Of a stretch of 34,390 bases of DNA, positions 1 through 8,321 are shown in pieces. The position numbers were made by a program, and so were the translations under genes. This DNA is from Candidatus Omnitrophota bacterium (GTDB taxonomy: Bacteria > Omnitrophota > Gorgyraeia > Tantalellales > Tantalellaceae), in assembly GCA_015231405.1 (NCBI GenBank), contig JADGBR010000007.1, forward strand, positions 6,401 through 40,790. Reading direction: 5' to 3'. Each line of letters starts with the position of its first letter. The first letter of the stretch is position 1. The notes below the pieces were generated by a model that saw nothing but the letters and a program-made list of their open reading frames with translations, had not been told where the DNA came from and searched no databases.

Positions 1-106
1 CAACAACAGGATAGGGTGCGTACCGGTCATCGACGAGACCAACTATCTTAAAGGGCTCATTACCCGCGGCGACGTGCTGAAAGAGGTAGTTAAATATTTC
101 GTTTGA
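1..106 (+). CDS. CBS-domain protein, C-terminal fragment
   Basis: The last 34 codons of a gene that begins before the window, read from base 2 and ending in TGA at 104-106. The peptide has the end of a CBS domain: a GCVPVIDE strand, then a YLKGLITRGDVLKEV segment with the 'G-(I/L)-I/T-x-x-D-(I/V)-L' pattern typical of the second half of CBS motifs. CBS pairs usually bind adenine nucleotides and regulate an attached or partner protein. The N-terminal part is missing, so it cannot be said whether this is a stand-alone CBS pair or the tail of a larger enzyme or transporter. It points into the coiled-coil cassette that follows, about 50 bases downstream. Confidence 0.75.
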   Translation, partial: NNRIGCVPVIDETNYLKGLITRGDVLKEVVKYFV

Positions 107-131
107 TCCGTTCGGGGATCTAAATAACTTG

Positions 132-147
132 CCTGCCTCGCGGCAGG
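132..147. repeat. GC-rich palindrome before the small ORF
   Basis: CCTGCC-TCGC-GGCAGG, a perfect 6-bp stem with a 4-base loop. It lies between the CBS gene and the start of the 59-residue ORF and overlaps the left side of its ribosome binding site (GGGAGG at about 146-152). It could fold in the mRNA and compete with ribosome entry. There is no T-run, so it is not a standard terminator. Confidence 0.5.
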
Positions 148-157
148 GAGGGCTTTT

Positions 158-337
158 ATGATGGACGAAGACAGGTCTCTAAAGGATCTCGGCGCCAAGC
201 TTGAGGTCCTTAAGCTCGGGCAAAAGCAGCTGGAACAGGAGATCCTTTCAATTGAGATGTGGCTGGACAAGTGCCTTTTTGAGGCGGATATTCTTGAGGA
301 TAAACTTAAGTCCGGCGGAAATAAGACCGCGCCATAA
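158..337 (+). CDS. Small helical protein, 59 residues, function unknown
   Basis: A short ORF beginning with two consecutive ATGs (158 and 161), preceded by a clear Shine-Dalgarno sequence (GGGAGGG, 6-7 bases upstream) and ending in TAA at 335-337. The product is charged and lacks proline until its end. Leu/Ile spacing (LGAKLEVLKLGQKQLEQEIL) predicts a single long helix that could form a coiled coil. There is one cysteine near residue 40. It ends 17 bases before the 1384-residue coiled-coil gene, so it is probably co-transcribed with it and may pack against it. No family is recognised. Confidence rests on the good RBS, the operon position and the coil-like composition. Confidence 0.6.
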   Translation: MMDEDRSLKDLGAKLEVLKLGQKQLEQEILSIEMWLDKCLFEADILEDKLKSGGNKTAP

Positions 338-354
338 TACGTTAAGGAGAAAAA

Positions 355-3300
355 ATGACTTTCGCCATAATCCTGAGCGTTGTCTGTTTTTTATGGGCAC
401 TTTTCGTGACCATGAAGCTGACATCCGCGTCCCATTCTTTTATCCCCACAGTTGATTTGAAGAAGCTTAAACAGGACCGAGAGCACTCAAATACGCTTCT
501 GGCGCGCAGGGACCAGGAAGTCGAGAGGCTGAAGTCCGAGATCAAAATGCTGAAAGACGATATTTACCTTCAAAGCCTGACCTCAAGAAAGACCGTTCCC
601 GGACAGAAAAACGAGCCCGAAAAAGATGTTAAAGGCGCGGTCCTGGACGAAGCCGAAAAGAACACCCGCCGCCTGAAAGAGATAGCTTCATCCCTTGAGG
701 CCCGCAACGAGGAGGTCAGGGAAAAGGAAAAGGCCAATGCGGCCCTGGCCCAAAAGGTCGAGGAATTGTCCAAGACCTTAAGCAACGTAATGGCCGGGAA
801 GGATATCACGGGCACTATCACCCATGAGCTTAACAACCTTAGGGATGACCTGAAAAACAAGGATGAGAGGATACAGGCCTTGAGCGGTGAGCTGGCCAAG
901 GCGGAGAGGGTCCTTTCCGGCGGGGAAGGGGCCCAGAAGGAGTACGCCGATATGGCGAGACGCTTCGAGACCGTCGAAAAAGAGAGAGACGAGCTCGACA
1001 GGATACTCCGTTCAAGGAACGACGAGCTGGAGGATCTCTCTGTGAAACTTTCGGAGAGCGCCGGGGCTAAAGTGCTGTCGAAACAGGAAATGGTCGAGCT
1101 TGCCGCGTCAAAATCCCAGGCGGAAAAACTTCTGGCCGAACTCGAAGAGGAGAAAACCCGTTCGCGTGAAAAGGATATCGAGATTGACAGGTTGACGGAG
1201 GAGGCCTCGTCCAGGCGAGCCGCTGAGCCTGAGATAAACCGGATGAAAGAAGAGATAGCGAGGCTGACCTCGCAAAAAGAATTCCCGGAGACCTCCGGGT
1301 CGGAGACAGGTTCCATGGGGGCGAGGATAGACGCGCTGGAACATGAGCTCCGGTCCAAAAAGAACGAAAACGCGGCGCTTCGCCGTGAGACGGAAATATT
1401 AAAATCCGAGGTGTCTAAAGGGGCCGCCGCACTGGAAGGAAAAACGCGAGAATGCGCCGAAGCCCTGAAGAAGATCGAGTCGCTGGAAGCCGAAGCCGGT
1501 CGAGGCATTGGAAAGGCAGGGAAGGACAGGGACGAGATTATAAAACTGAACGAGGCTATCGTCAAATTGACAGGTGAAAAGGCGGCTCTCGAGGAGAGCT
1601 CGAAAGAAAGAGATCTTTTGCGGGAGAAAGGCGACCTGCTTGAAAGGGATATAGCCGAAAAAGAAAAGGATCTGGAAGCGAAGAGCCGGGAGATCGAGGT
1701 TTTGAAAATTGATAAAGACGAAGCTTTAAGGGAGAAAGATGAGTTGGGTTCGAGGATCGTGGAATCCGATAACCTTTGGGAAAGACTTAGGTCGTCGGAA
1801 TCCGAGCTGGGGGCTCGCGCGGCGGAAACGGAGAGCTTGAGGGAAAGGCTCAGTGCCGCCGAGGAGGCTCTGGGGATCAAGGGCCGTGAGATCGAATCGT
1901 TGGCGAGGTTCAAATTAGAGGCCGCGAAGGATAAAGAGGAGCTTGGCGCGAGGACCTGGGAAGTGGAGAGTTTGAGGGAAATGCTCCGCGTTTCCGGGGA
2001 GGATCTTGGAACTCGCGCGGCTGAGCTTGTGAGTTTGAGGGAAAAACTAAGTGCGGCAGAGGAAGCGTTAGGGGCGAAAAGCCGTGAGTTGGATGTTTTG
2101 TCGAGGTCAAACGCCGAAACTGTAATTGAAAAAGAAGCGCTCGGCGCGAAAGTGTCGGAATTGGAGAATTTGAGGGGAGAACTAAGGGCCGCCGAAAACG
2201 AGATAGAGTCGAAGGGCCGTGAGGTCGAGGCTCTTTTGATGTCTAACGCCGAGGCCGTAAGGGAAAAAGACGAGCTCGGCGCGAAGCTGGCGGAACTGGA
2301 AGAATTGAAGGCAAGGCTCAAAGCGGCCGAAACCGAGCTTCGGTCGAAGGTCGAGGGTTTTGCTTCCATGGCCGAAGATGCAGACCGGATGAGGGAAAAG
2401 ATAGACACTATCCAGAACGAACTCTGGATGAAGGAAACGGAATCCTCTTTCAGGCTTGAGGAGATGGACAGGCTTAACAGGGAAATAGCGAACGCCGAGG
2501 CCGAAAAAGAGGCTTATCGCGAAAAGGCCGAGGAAGAATCCGCTTCCCGGATCACGGAGACACAGAGGCTTAAGAATGAGCTGGAGAACGCCCTTAAAGA
2601 AAAAGAGGGATACCGCGAAAGGTCCGAAACGGCCGGGGAAACGATAAAGCGGCTGGAGGGAATAGAGAACGAGTACAGGAGCAAAGAGGAGGAATCCGTC
2701 GCGCGGCTGGAAGAGATCGGGCGGCTGAACAGCGAGATATCCGAAGCGTTGAGGGAAAAAGAGGATTACCGAACGAAAGCCGAAGAGCTGGAAGACGTGA
2801 AAGCGAAACTTAAGGAAGCGGAGAACTTCCTGGCGGGGAAGGACGGCGAGATAGCGTTTGCGCTCGGCGAGATCGACAGGCTTAACCTGGAGATCGAAAG
2901 GGAAAGGGCCCGGATCGTATCTCTTGAGGAAAATTCCAGACGCGAGGCTGAAACTTTTAGCGCTAGGGTGGACGCGATCGGAGCCGAGCTATCTTCGGCG
3001 AAGCAGGGCGCGGCAATGGACAAGAGCGAGATAGGGCGCCTCAAAGCCGAGCTGGACGACGCCATAATCGCCCAAAAAGGGTTCGAGGCCATGGAGCTCT
3101 CAGTCAGAGAGGATCTGGGAAAGAGGATATCTTCGCTGGAAAGTGAACTGGAGGCGAGATCGTCCGAGATCGAGCGCCTCAACGAGCGCGCCGCGGGGCT
3201 GGATTCGACCATATCCGCCCTGGCCGCCGAGAAGAAGGAGCTTGAGAGAAAGACCAGGGATATCGACTCCCTTGTCCAGCGGATAGGTTCGATGGAAAGG

Positions 3301-4509
3301 GACCTCAAGATCAAACAGGAAGTTTCGATCGGGCAGTACGATGAGATAGACCGGCTTAAAACCGAGCTGGCCGGCGTTTTATCCGAAAAAACTGCGCTGG
3401 AAAGCAGGGCCTACGAGGCTGACGTTCTCTGTGCGAAAGTATCCAGCCTTGAGGACGAGCTGGAAAGGAGAAGGGAAGAAGCCGAGCGGCTCAACCTTGA
3501 CATAAGCGGGCTCTCCGCCGAACTTTCCTCCATGGCCGCTCTTAAGGACTCCCTTCGCGCCGAGCGCGTTAAGGCCGAGGAATCAGACCGGAGGGCGGAC
3601 CGCCTTACGGAAGAGCTCTTGAGCAAGGAGAAGGAATCCGATATGCGCCAGACCCAGATCGCCTATCTGCACACCGAATTGGCGGCTATTTCGGAAAAGA
3701 ACGCGGCGGGCGCGAAAGAATCAGGCTTTTTGCGTGACAGGATAAAAAACCTCGAGTCCGAGCTGGTCATGAAGGGCGATGCCGACCGGGAAAGAGAGCG
3801 GGAGCGGGAAGAGATAAAGTCCGTTTACGATATCGAGATGAAAAAACTTTCACTTGAGGTGGAATCACTTTACGTCGAAAGGAAGAACGCCGAACAGCTT
3901 AAGAAAGAGATGGCCGAGATAAGATCGCAGCTTAACGACGTGAGGAACCGCCTACTGGAAAGGGACGAGGAGATACGTGGTAAACAGTTGGAGGTCCAGG
4001 TCCTGAATTCAGAGCTCTTGAGGGCCCAGGACGAGAAAAAGAAGATCGGGGACGCCGTCCGGGAGAAAGAGGAGCTTAAAACGAGGCTTGACGCCGTCAG
4101 GAGCGATATTTTCGCGAAAGATAAGGCGCTCGCGGAAAAACAGGCCGAGCTCGATTCCCTTAGGCTTGAGGCCGGTAAGCTTTCGGAGGATACTAAGAGG
4201 TACGATATCAACATGGACAAGGTCAAGGTCCTTGAGCTTTCGCTCGTCCAGATGGAACATTCCATCGAGGAGCAGCGGAGGATTTCCGGGAACATAAAGA
4301 GCCGACTTGAAAAAAGCCGTGAGAAAATAGCCGTCCTGAATAATAAGACCAGGGACAATATTGAGGCCATAGCCGAGTTCGCGGGGACCAGGGAATTCAT
4401 GGAGCTCAGGAGATCGGTTTACATCGACGAGCTGGTGAAAAGATATGAGCGTGAGATCAACGATCTGAGAACGCAGCTCTCATCCGTTAAAAGGACTTCG
4501 GTTGAATAG
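355..4509 (+). CDS. Giant membrane-anchored coiled-coil protein, 1384 residues
   Basis: Starts at an ATG 8 bases after AAGGAG. Residues 3-22 form one hydrophobic segment and almost everything after about residue 36 is Glu/Lys/Arg/Leu-rich heptad sequence with very little proline, i.e. one very long coiled coil. Lysines directly follow the hydrophobic segment (VDLKKLKQ) and none precede it, so the positive-inside rule favours a cytoplasmic coil tethered to the inner membrane; this is inference. Residues about 465-662 carry an internal repeat: a 21-residue unit (G-x-R/K-x-x-E-x-x-x-LRE-x-L...) alternating with a 24-residue unit, giving 45-residue repeats at 486-530, 552-596 and 597-641. SMC/myosin-like annotations would be composition artefacts, since no ATPase or head domain is present. 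A structural, scaffolding or polar-localisation role is plausible but unproven. It is followed 17 bases later by a membrane pseudo-kinase. Confidence 0.88.
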   Translation: MTFAIILSVVCFLWALFVTMKLTSASHSFIPTVDLKKLKQDREHSNTLLARRDQEVERLKSEIKMLKDDIYLQSLTSRKTVPGQKNEPEKDVKGAVLDEAEKNTRRLKEIASSLEARNEEVREKEKANAALAQKVEELSKTLSNVMAGKDITGTITHELNNLRDDLKNKDERIQALSGELAKAERVLSGGEGAQKEYADMARRFETVEKERDELDRILRSRNDELEDLSVKLSESAGAKVLSKQEMVELAASKSQAEKLLAELEEEKTRSREKDIEIDRLTEEASSRRAAEPEINRMKEEIARLTSQKEFPETSGSETGSMGARIDALEHELRSKKNENAALRRETEILKSEVSKGAAALEGKTRECAEALKKIESLEAEAGRGIGKAGKDRDEIIKLNEAIVKLTGEKAALEESSKERDLLREKGDLLERDIAEKEKDLEAKSREIEVLKIDKDEALREKDELGSRIVESDNLWERLRSSESELGARAAETESLRERLSAAEEALGIKGREIESLARFKLEAAKDKEELGARTWEVESLREMLRVSGEDLGTRAAELVSLREKLSAAEEALGAKSRELDVLSRSNAETVIEKEALGAKVSELENLRGELRAAENEIESKGREVEALLMSNAEAVREKDELGAKLAELEELKARLKAAETELRSKVEGFASMAEDADRMREKIDTIQNELWMKETESSFRLEEMDRLNREIANAEAEKEAYREKAEEESASRITETQRLKNELENALKEKEGYRERSETAGETIKRLEGIENEYRSKEEESVARLEEIGRLNSEISEALREKEDYRTKAEELEDVKAKLKEAENFLAGKDGEIAFALGEIDRLNLEIERERARIVSLEENSRREAETFSARVDAIGAELSSAKQGAAMDKSEIGRLKAELDDAIIAQKGFEAMELSVREDLGKRISSLESELEARSSEIERLNERAAGLDSTISALAAEKKELERKTRDIDSLVQRIGSMERDLKIKQEVSIGQYDEIDRLKTELAGVLSEKTALESRAYEADVLCAKVSSLEDELERRREEAERLNLDISGLSAELSSMAALKDSLRAERVKAEESDRRADRLTEELLSKEKESDMRQTQIAYLHTELAAISEKNAAGAKESGFLRDRIKNLESELVMKGDADREREREREEIKSVYDIEMKKLSLEVESLYVERKNAEQLKKEMAEIRSQLNDVRNRLLERDEEIRGKQLEVQVLNSELLRAQDEKKKIGDAVREKEELKTRLDAVRSDIFAKDKALAEKQAELDSLRLEAGKLSEDTKRYDINMDKVKVLELSLVQMEHSIEEQRRISGNIKSRLEKSREKIAVLNNKTRDNIEAIAEFAGTREFMELRRSVYIDELVKRYEREINDLRTQLSSVKRTSVE

Positions 4510-4526
4510 GAGAAGGTGGATATAAA

Positions 4527-6647
4527 ATGATGGAAAAGCTCGGGCGTGTCCAGCTGATAAAAGGGGCCGTGATCGCGGTCGGCGTACTCATATTCGTCGT
4601 TTCAACGAAGTTCGCTTTCGACAGCATAACGGCCGTGAGCGCGTATACGGTCGTGGGGGACGTATGGGTGAAAGCGAAGCAGGAGCTCATCTATAACGTC
4701 AAGCTGTACAGCGCGACCGGGGAAGAGAAGGACTATTCCAGGTTCAGGTATTTTACGGACCTTCTCTCTGTTTTCAGGAACGCTCACGGGGAGCTCAAGG
4801 AAAAAAGGCCCGATCGGAACGTTATTAACGAGGGTTTCACCGCCAGCGGGATCAGCCGCGGGGACGCGGCCAATATCACGGCGTTCTTTTCGAGGTTCAG
4901 GAACTGGATCTACATAAAGAAGATAACCGAAATATGGGACGAGTCAGACCTCATGATATCCGGATTGGGCCAACTTGGCGAGGAACTGCACCAGATCGTC
5001 CAGGGAGGGCTGGACGGGCAATCCGCGGAAAAGACGTCGGATAAGCTCAGGATACTCGAAAATATCGATATCGTCAATAAGAAGCTGGAGGAAAGCGACG
5101 GGACATTTATTTACCTGCTATCGGAAGTGTCAAAAAGGATCACGGAGCGGGTCGTCTACGCGGTGCTTATCTTCGTCATAGTGATGCTGGCGGTTTTTAT
5201 AGTCGAAGTGGTCGTTGAAAGGGACGCTCTCGCTAAAAGCATGCAATTCCTCTCGTCCCAGCTCACGGGCGACAGGGCACGGACCACGACTCCGGAAGAA
5301 GAGGTGCTACTCCTTTCGGGCGGCACGGCCGTGGTGGACAGGCGGGCGAAGATCGACGGGCTTTACAGGGAGATCACGGACGCGCAGGAGAGGAAGGATG
5401 ACCAGAGGAACGCTTCCGAAATATTCCATAGGGCTCTCAAACAGGCCCGCATCATGGGAGAAGTGAAAAGCCGCATACTGACAAGCATGTGCGAGGAGCT
5501 GAAGGTCCCGATGAAAGCCATCCTGTCCTTTACCGATAAGCTCAAGGAAACGTTCATTCTTGACGAGGTGCAGAAAAATTATATCGACGCCATCGGGGAG
5601 AATTCGAAGACCCTGATAGCTTACATAGACGATGTTTCCGGCATAACAGGGATAGAGCCTAAAGAGATCAAGCTCGAGGAAAAAGAGTTCGACCTTCACA
5701 AGGTGCTTTCGGGCATAGTGGAGATGCTTAAGTTCTCATACGGGTCTAAAGCCGTAACTTTCGATTACCGGTACGACGGATTTTTGCCGAAGAAGTTCAT
5801 AGGGGATACGATACGGATAAGCCAGATCGTATTGAACCTGATAAATAACGCCGTGAAAAAACTCGAGAAAGGGGATATAAGCGTGTTGGTAGAACCCGGC
5901 GAGACGAAAAAGGATGCCGGTTTTTCACGGCAGAGCCCGGAGCGCGAGGATAATTCTCTCTGGCACCCGGTGAACCTGACGGTGAAGTACTCCGGGTTGG
6001 GGATCAAGAGGGGCGAAGAGACGCTTTTCGACAGTATAATCGAGACGGATGTTAAGCCTGAGGCGGACGGCGCCATGGAAAGATACAATATTACCGTGAG
6101 CAGGGCGATAATAGAGAAAATGGGCGGGCATCTGGCTGTCAAGTCCGGAGGCGGGGCGATGAGCGAGTTCCGGGTGACGCTGAACCTCAAAGAGGCCAGA
6201 GGGGACGGTCAGAAGCTCGCGGAAGATGACCACAAGCGGGCGAGGACGCGCATAAAGGCGGTAATAGTCGACCCGGACAAAAACTCGGTGTCTCTTATCG
6301 AGAAATGCCTTTCGAACATCAACGTAAGGGTCATGGCGAGTTTCCTGAACCACCGCGAGGTGATGCAGTGGATGGAACAAGGGCCGGAAATGCCGGAGAT
6401 CATCCTCCTGGATATAATGATGCCAGGCCTGGATATTCTGGAATTCTCGGCGGGACTCGATAAACACCACGGCTCAAACGGGGTGAGGCTGATCGCCATG
6501 ACCCCGGACGCTAACCCCGGAACCGCCAGAAGAGTGAGGGAGGCCGGTTTTCACGATTACATACCTAAACTTCTTTTAAGCAGCGGCCTGGACGAAATGA
6601 TCCAGTCCGCCATAGAAGATGGAATTAAACCGAGAAGATCCGGATAA
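4527..6647 (+). CDS. Membrane hybrid histidine-kinase-like protein with degenerate kinase core
   Basis: 706 residues, ATG preceded by AGGAGAAGGTGG. Order: transmembrane helix (about 11-30), extracytoplasmic sensor region (31-207, mostly helical), second transmembrane helix (about 208-230), linker, dimerisation helix (about 310-345), ATPase-like domain (about 385-555), receiver domain (about 575-700). The H-box reads MCEELKVP at 321-328 where active kinases have a SHELRTP-like sequence, so Glu323 stands in place of the phospho-accepting His. The N-box is kept (LNLINNA, Asn437 and Asn441), but the G1 motif reads YSGLGI (488-493) with the ATP-binding Asp replaced, and the G2 glycine loop is missing. 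The receiver is intact: Asp582/Asp584, phospho-acceptor Asp629 (LLDIMMPG), Thr659 and Lys681. It therefore probably cannot autophosphorylate at His, and may be a pseudokinase whose receiver is phosphorylated by another kinase. Same operon as the coiled-coil protein. Confidence 0.85.
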   Translation: MMEKLGRVQLIKGAVIAVGVLIFVVSTKFAFDSITAVSAYTVVGDVWVKAKQELIYNVKLYSATGEEKDYSRFRYFTDLLSVFRNAHGELKEKRPDRNVINEGFTASGISRGDAANITAFFSRFRNWIYIKKITEIWDESDLMISGLGQLGEELHQIVQGGLDGQSAEKTSDKLRILENIDIVNKKLEESDGTFIYLLSEVSKRITERVVYAVLIFVIVMLAVFIVEVVVERDALAKSMQFLSSQLTGDRARTTTPEEEVLLLSGGTAVVDRRAKIDGLYREITDAQERKDDQRNASEIFHRALKQARIMGEVKSRILTSMCEELKVPMKAILSFTDKLKETFILDEVQKNYIDAIGENSKTLIAYIDDVSGITGIEPKEIKLEEKEFDLHKVLSGIVEMLKFSYGSKAVTFDYRYDGFLPKKFIGDTIRISQIVLNLINNAVKKLEKGDISVLVEPGETKKDAGFSRQSPEREDNSLWHPVNLTVKYSGLGIKRGEETLFDSIIETDVKPEADGAMERYNITVSRAIIEKMGGHLAVKSGGGAMSEFRVTLNLKEARGDGQKLAEDDHKRARTRIKAVIVDPDKNSVSLIEKCLSNINVRVMASFLNHREVMQWMEQGPEMPEIILLDIMMPGLDILEFSAGLDKHHGSNGVRLIAMTPDANPGTARRVREAGFHDYIPKLLLSSGLDEMIQSAIEDGIKPRRSG

Positions 6648-6665
6648 ACCCTCGCCGGTAAAACG

Positions 6666-7772
6666 ATGAAGAAGATATCCCTGAAAATGAATCCGGTATT
6701 TATCGCGGCGTTGCTACTCCTCGTCCTTGAGATCACTGCCCCCGCAACGGAAGCCCCCCGGGAAGGTTACGGCAGAAAAAAGCTTTCCGACGGGATGATA
6801 TACGAGGGCTATTTTAAGGACGGGAAGTTCTCCGGGGACGGGAAACTGTTCAACACTCAAGGGGATATCTATGTCGGGGAGTTCAAGGATAATAAACCTC
6901 ACGGCAAAGGGTTTTCCGTTAAGGCCGGCGGGGACAGGTATGCCGGAGAGTTCTCCGAGGGCAAGGTGTCCGGATACGGCCAGGGCCGCAAAACCCTTGA
7001 TAACGGGGATGTTTACGAGGGAGAGTTCAGTAACGGGCTCCCTGACGGTAAAGGAGTGTACAGGGGTAAGGACGGAAGTTACTACGACGGGTGTTACGAG
7101 AACGGGAACCCATGCGGGATCGCTTCGGGGATCCTCGTACAGGCTGACGGCGGGAAGTATGAGGGCGGGCTTCTTGACGGCATGCCGCACGGAGAAGGTG
7201 TTTTTACCGGGGCTAAAGGAGAGTATTACAAAGGCCAGTATTTTGCCGGGGAGATGAAAGGGAAGGGCTGGGGCATGATCGTCGATAATGACGGGTCAAG
7301 ATACGAAGGCGAAATGAAGGACGGCCTGCCCGACGGTAAAGGCATGCATTTTGGTGTGGACGGGTCCGGCTATAAAGGCACTTATAAGAACGGTGAGATA
7401 ACCGGGAAGGGTACCGGAGTCCTTATCAGCGACAAAGGGCGCTACATAGGGGAGATGACCGACGGCCTTCCCGACGGGCACGGTAAATTCCTGGGGAATG
7501 ACGGCACGGAATACGATGGCGAGTATGTCGCGGGAGCTATCAAAGGAAAAGGAAAGGGAACGATGTTCCGTGACGATAACTCAAAATATACCGGCGAAAT
7601 GGTCGATGGAGAGCCCGCGGGAAAAGGGATACTTATTAAAGGCGACGGCACGACGTACGAGGGAAATTTCAAGGACGGGTCTCCCGACGGAAAGGGTGTC
7701 CTGACGGATGAAAAGGGTGAAAAAAGCGATGTCAGGTATCGTAAAGGGGAGTACGTCGCGTGGAGGAGTTAG
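6666..7772 (+). CDS. Exported MORN-repeat protein, 368 residues
   Basis: N-terminal signal peptide (lysines at 2, 3 and 7, hydrophobic core about 10-24, small residues near 26-30), then 13 recognisable MORN repeats (Y-x-G-x-x-x-x-G-x-x-x-G-x-G) beginning near residues 46, 69, 92, 117, 140, 165, 188, 213, 236, 260, 283, 308 and 331. From about residue 165 on, repeats alternate between a DGLPDGKG type and a GEIKGKG type, so the evolutionary unit is a pair of about 47 residues. MORN arrays form elongated beta-hairpin sheets known for membrane or protein contacts. A periplasmic or outer-surface binding role is likely, but the partner is unknown. The start codon follows the kinase-like gene by 18 bases without a clear Shine-Dalgarno sequence; the Met at residue 8 (6687) is an alternative start. 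Last gene of the cassette. Confidence 0.87.
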   Translation: MKKISLKMNPVFIAALLLLVLEITAPATEAPREGYGRKKLSDGMIYEGYFKDGKFSGDGKLFNTQGDIYVGEFKDNKPHGKGFSVKAGGDRYAGEFSEGKVSGYGQGRKTLDNGDVYEGEFSNGLPDGKGVYRGKDGSYYDGCYENGNPCGIASGILVQADGGKYEGGLLDGMPHGEGVFTGAKGEYYKGQYFAGEMKGKGWGMIVDNDGSRYEGEMKDGLPDGKGMHFGVDGSGYKGTYKNGEITGKGTGVLISDKGRYIGEMTDGLPDGHGKFLGNDGTEYDGEYVAGAIKGKGKGTMFRDDNSKYTGEMVDGEPAGKGILIKGDGTTYEGNFKDGSPDGKGVLTDEKGEKSDVRYRKGEYVAWRS

Positions 7773-7800
7773 GTGAGACGAGACAGGATACATAGTACGG

Positions 7801-7925
7801 AAGACAGAATATAAGATCCAGAATCCAGAAGGGCGGGGGCGGGTGTATTTGGGGAAGTGGGTTTCTATCCTGCATTCTGAATTCTGGCTTCTGGCTTCTG
7901 AATTCTGTCTTCCGGATCCTGTGAC
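7801..7925. repeat. Inverted heptamer array A
   Basis: Right arm 7877-7925 is seven in-phase heptamers beginning CTG or CCG (CTGAATT, CTGGCTT twice, CTGAATT, CTGTCTT, CCGGATC, CTGTGAC). Left arm 7801-7828 is the same word inverted (AAGACAG, AATATAA, GATCCAG, AATCCAG). GGAAGACAGAAT (7799-7810) is perfectly complementary to 7902-7913. The spacer between the arms is about 48 bases. It lies between the MORN gene and the csp promoter. Confidence 0.85.
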
Positions 7926-7934
7926 AAAATAACC

Positions 7935-7963
7935 TTGACAAAACCCCCGAATTAGGGTAAAAA
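7935..7963 (+). promoter_or_regulatory. Probable sigma-70 type promoter of the cold-shock gene
   Basis: TTGACA at 7935-7940, 17-base spacer, TAAAAA at 7958-7963. The -35 element is a perfect consensus match and the -10 matches four of six. Transcription would start near 7970, giving an untranslated leader of about 65 bases before the csp ATG. Long leaders are common in cold-shock mRNAs, but no fold was computed. Confidence 0.6.
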
Positions 7964-8034
7964 AACGCCATTACGGTGAAGAGCGATACCCGCGATACCG
8001 TATTGTCTTAATGTAATATGGGGAGGGAAGATCG

Positions 8035-8235
8035 ATGGTAAAAGGTTCAGTGAAATGGTTCGACAGTAAAAAAGGTTACGGGTTCATCACTCCCGAATCG
8101 GGGAATGACGTGTTCGTACATCACAGTTCGATACAGGAAACAGGGTACAAAACTTTGAACGAGGGCCAGTCGGTGGAGTTCGAGATACGTGACGGCGCCA
8201 AGGGCAAAGAAGCCATAAATGTTGTGAAGAAATAG
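8035..8235 (+). CDS. csp: Cold-shock protein, CspA family
   Basis: 66 residues, the standard length for a single cold-shock domain. It has both RNA-binding motifs: RNP1-like KGYGFI (residues 13-18) and RNP2-like VFVHHS (26-31), plus the opening [16 protein letters not shown] that typifies the family. Such proteins bind single-stranded RNA and DNA and melt mRNA structure, in the cold or constitutively. The ATG follows GGGAGGGAAG. It is a one-gene unit with its own promoter (7935-7963) and an intrinsic terminator (8269-8317). Whether it is cold-induced cannot be told from the sequence. Confidence 0.97.
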   Translation: MVKGSVKWFDSKKGYGFITPESGNDVFVHHSSIQETGYKTLNEGQSVEFEIRDGAKGKEAINVVKK

Positions 8236-8268
8236 CCGATAAAGTACGGGGCATAAGGTTTTAATAAT

Positions 8269-8317
8269 TCAGGCTGTGTCATACCCCGAAAGGGTGGGGA
8301 ACACAGCCTGAGTTTTT
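8269..8317 (+). terminator. Intrinsic terminator after csp
   Basis: Perfect 11-bp inverted repeat TCAGGCTGTGT (8269-8279) / ACACAGCCTGA (8301-8311), with a smaller ACCC/GGGT pairing inside, followed by TTTTT at 8313-8317. It ends only five bases before the next ATG (8322), so that gene must rely on read-through or a promoter overlapping this hairpin; a TATAAT sits at 8333-8338. The stem word resembles the hairpin at the end of lipA (23864-23904). Confidence 0.85.
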
Positions 8318-8321
8318 AAAA

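Noticed and set aside
570-2408. 612-codon open frame on the - strand across the coiled-coil gene
   Set aside because: Ser/Phe/Leu-rich product typical of the antisense of Glu/Lys/Leu codons. No ribosome site, and the + strand frame has RBS, anchor and repeats.
7782-7925. Insertion-sequence ends or a MITE at the MORN-csp gap
   Set aside because: The ends are 7-bp tandem words rather than single terminal repeats, no target-site duplication is visible, and every similar locus has a different word.
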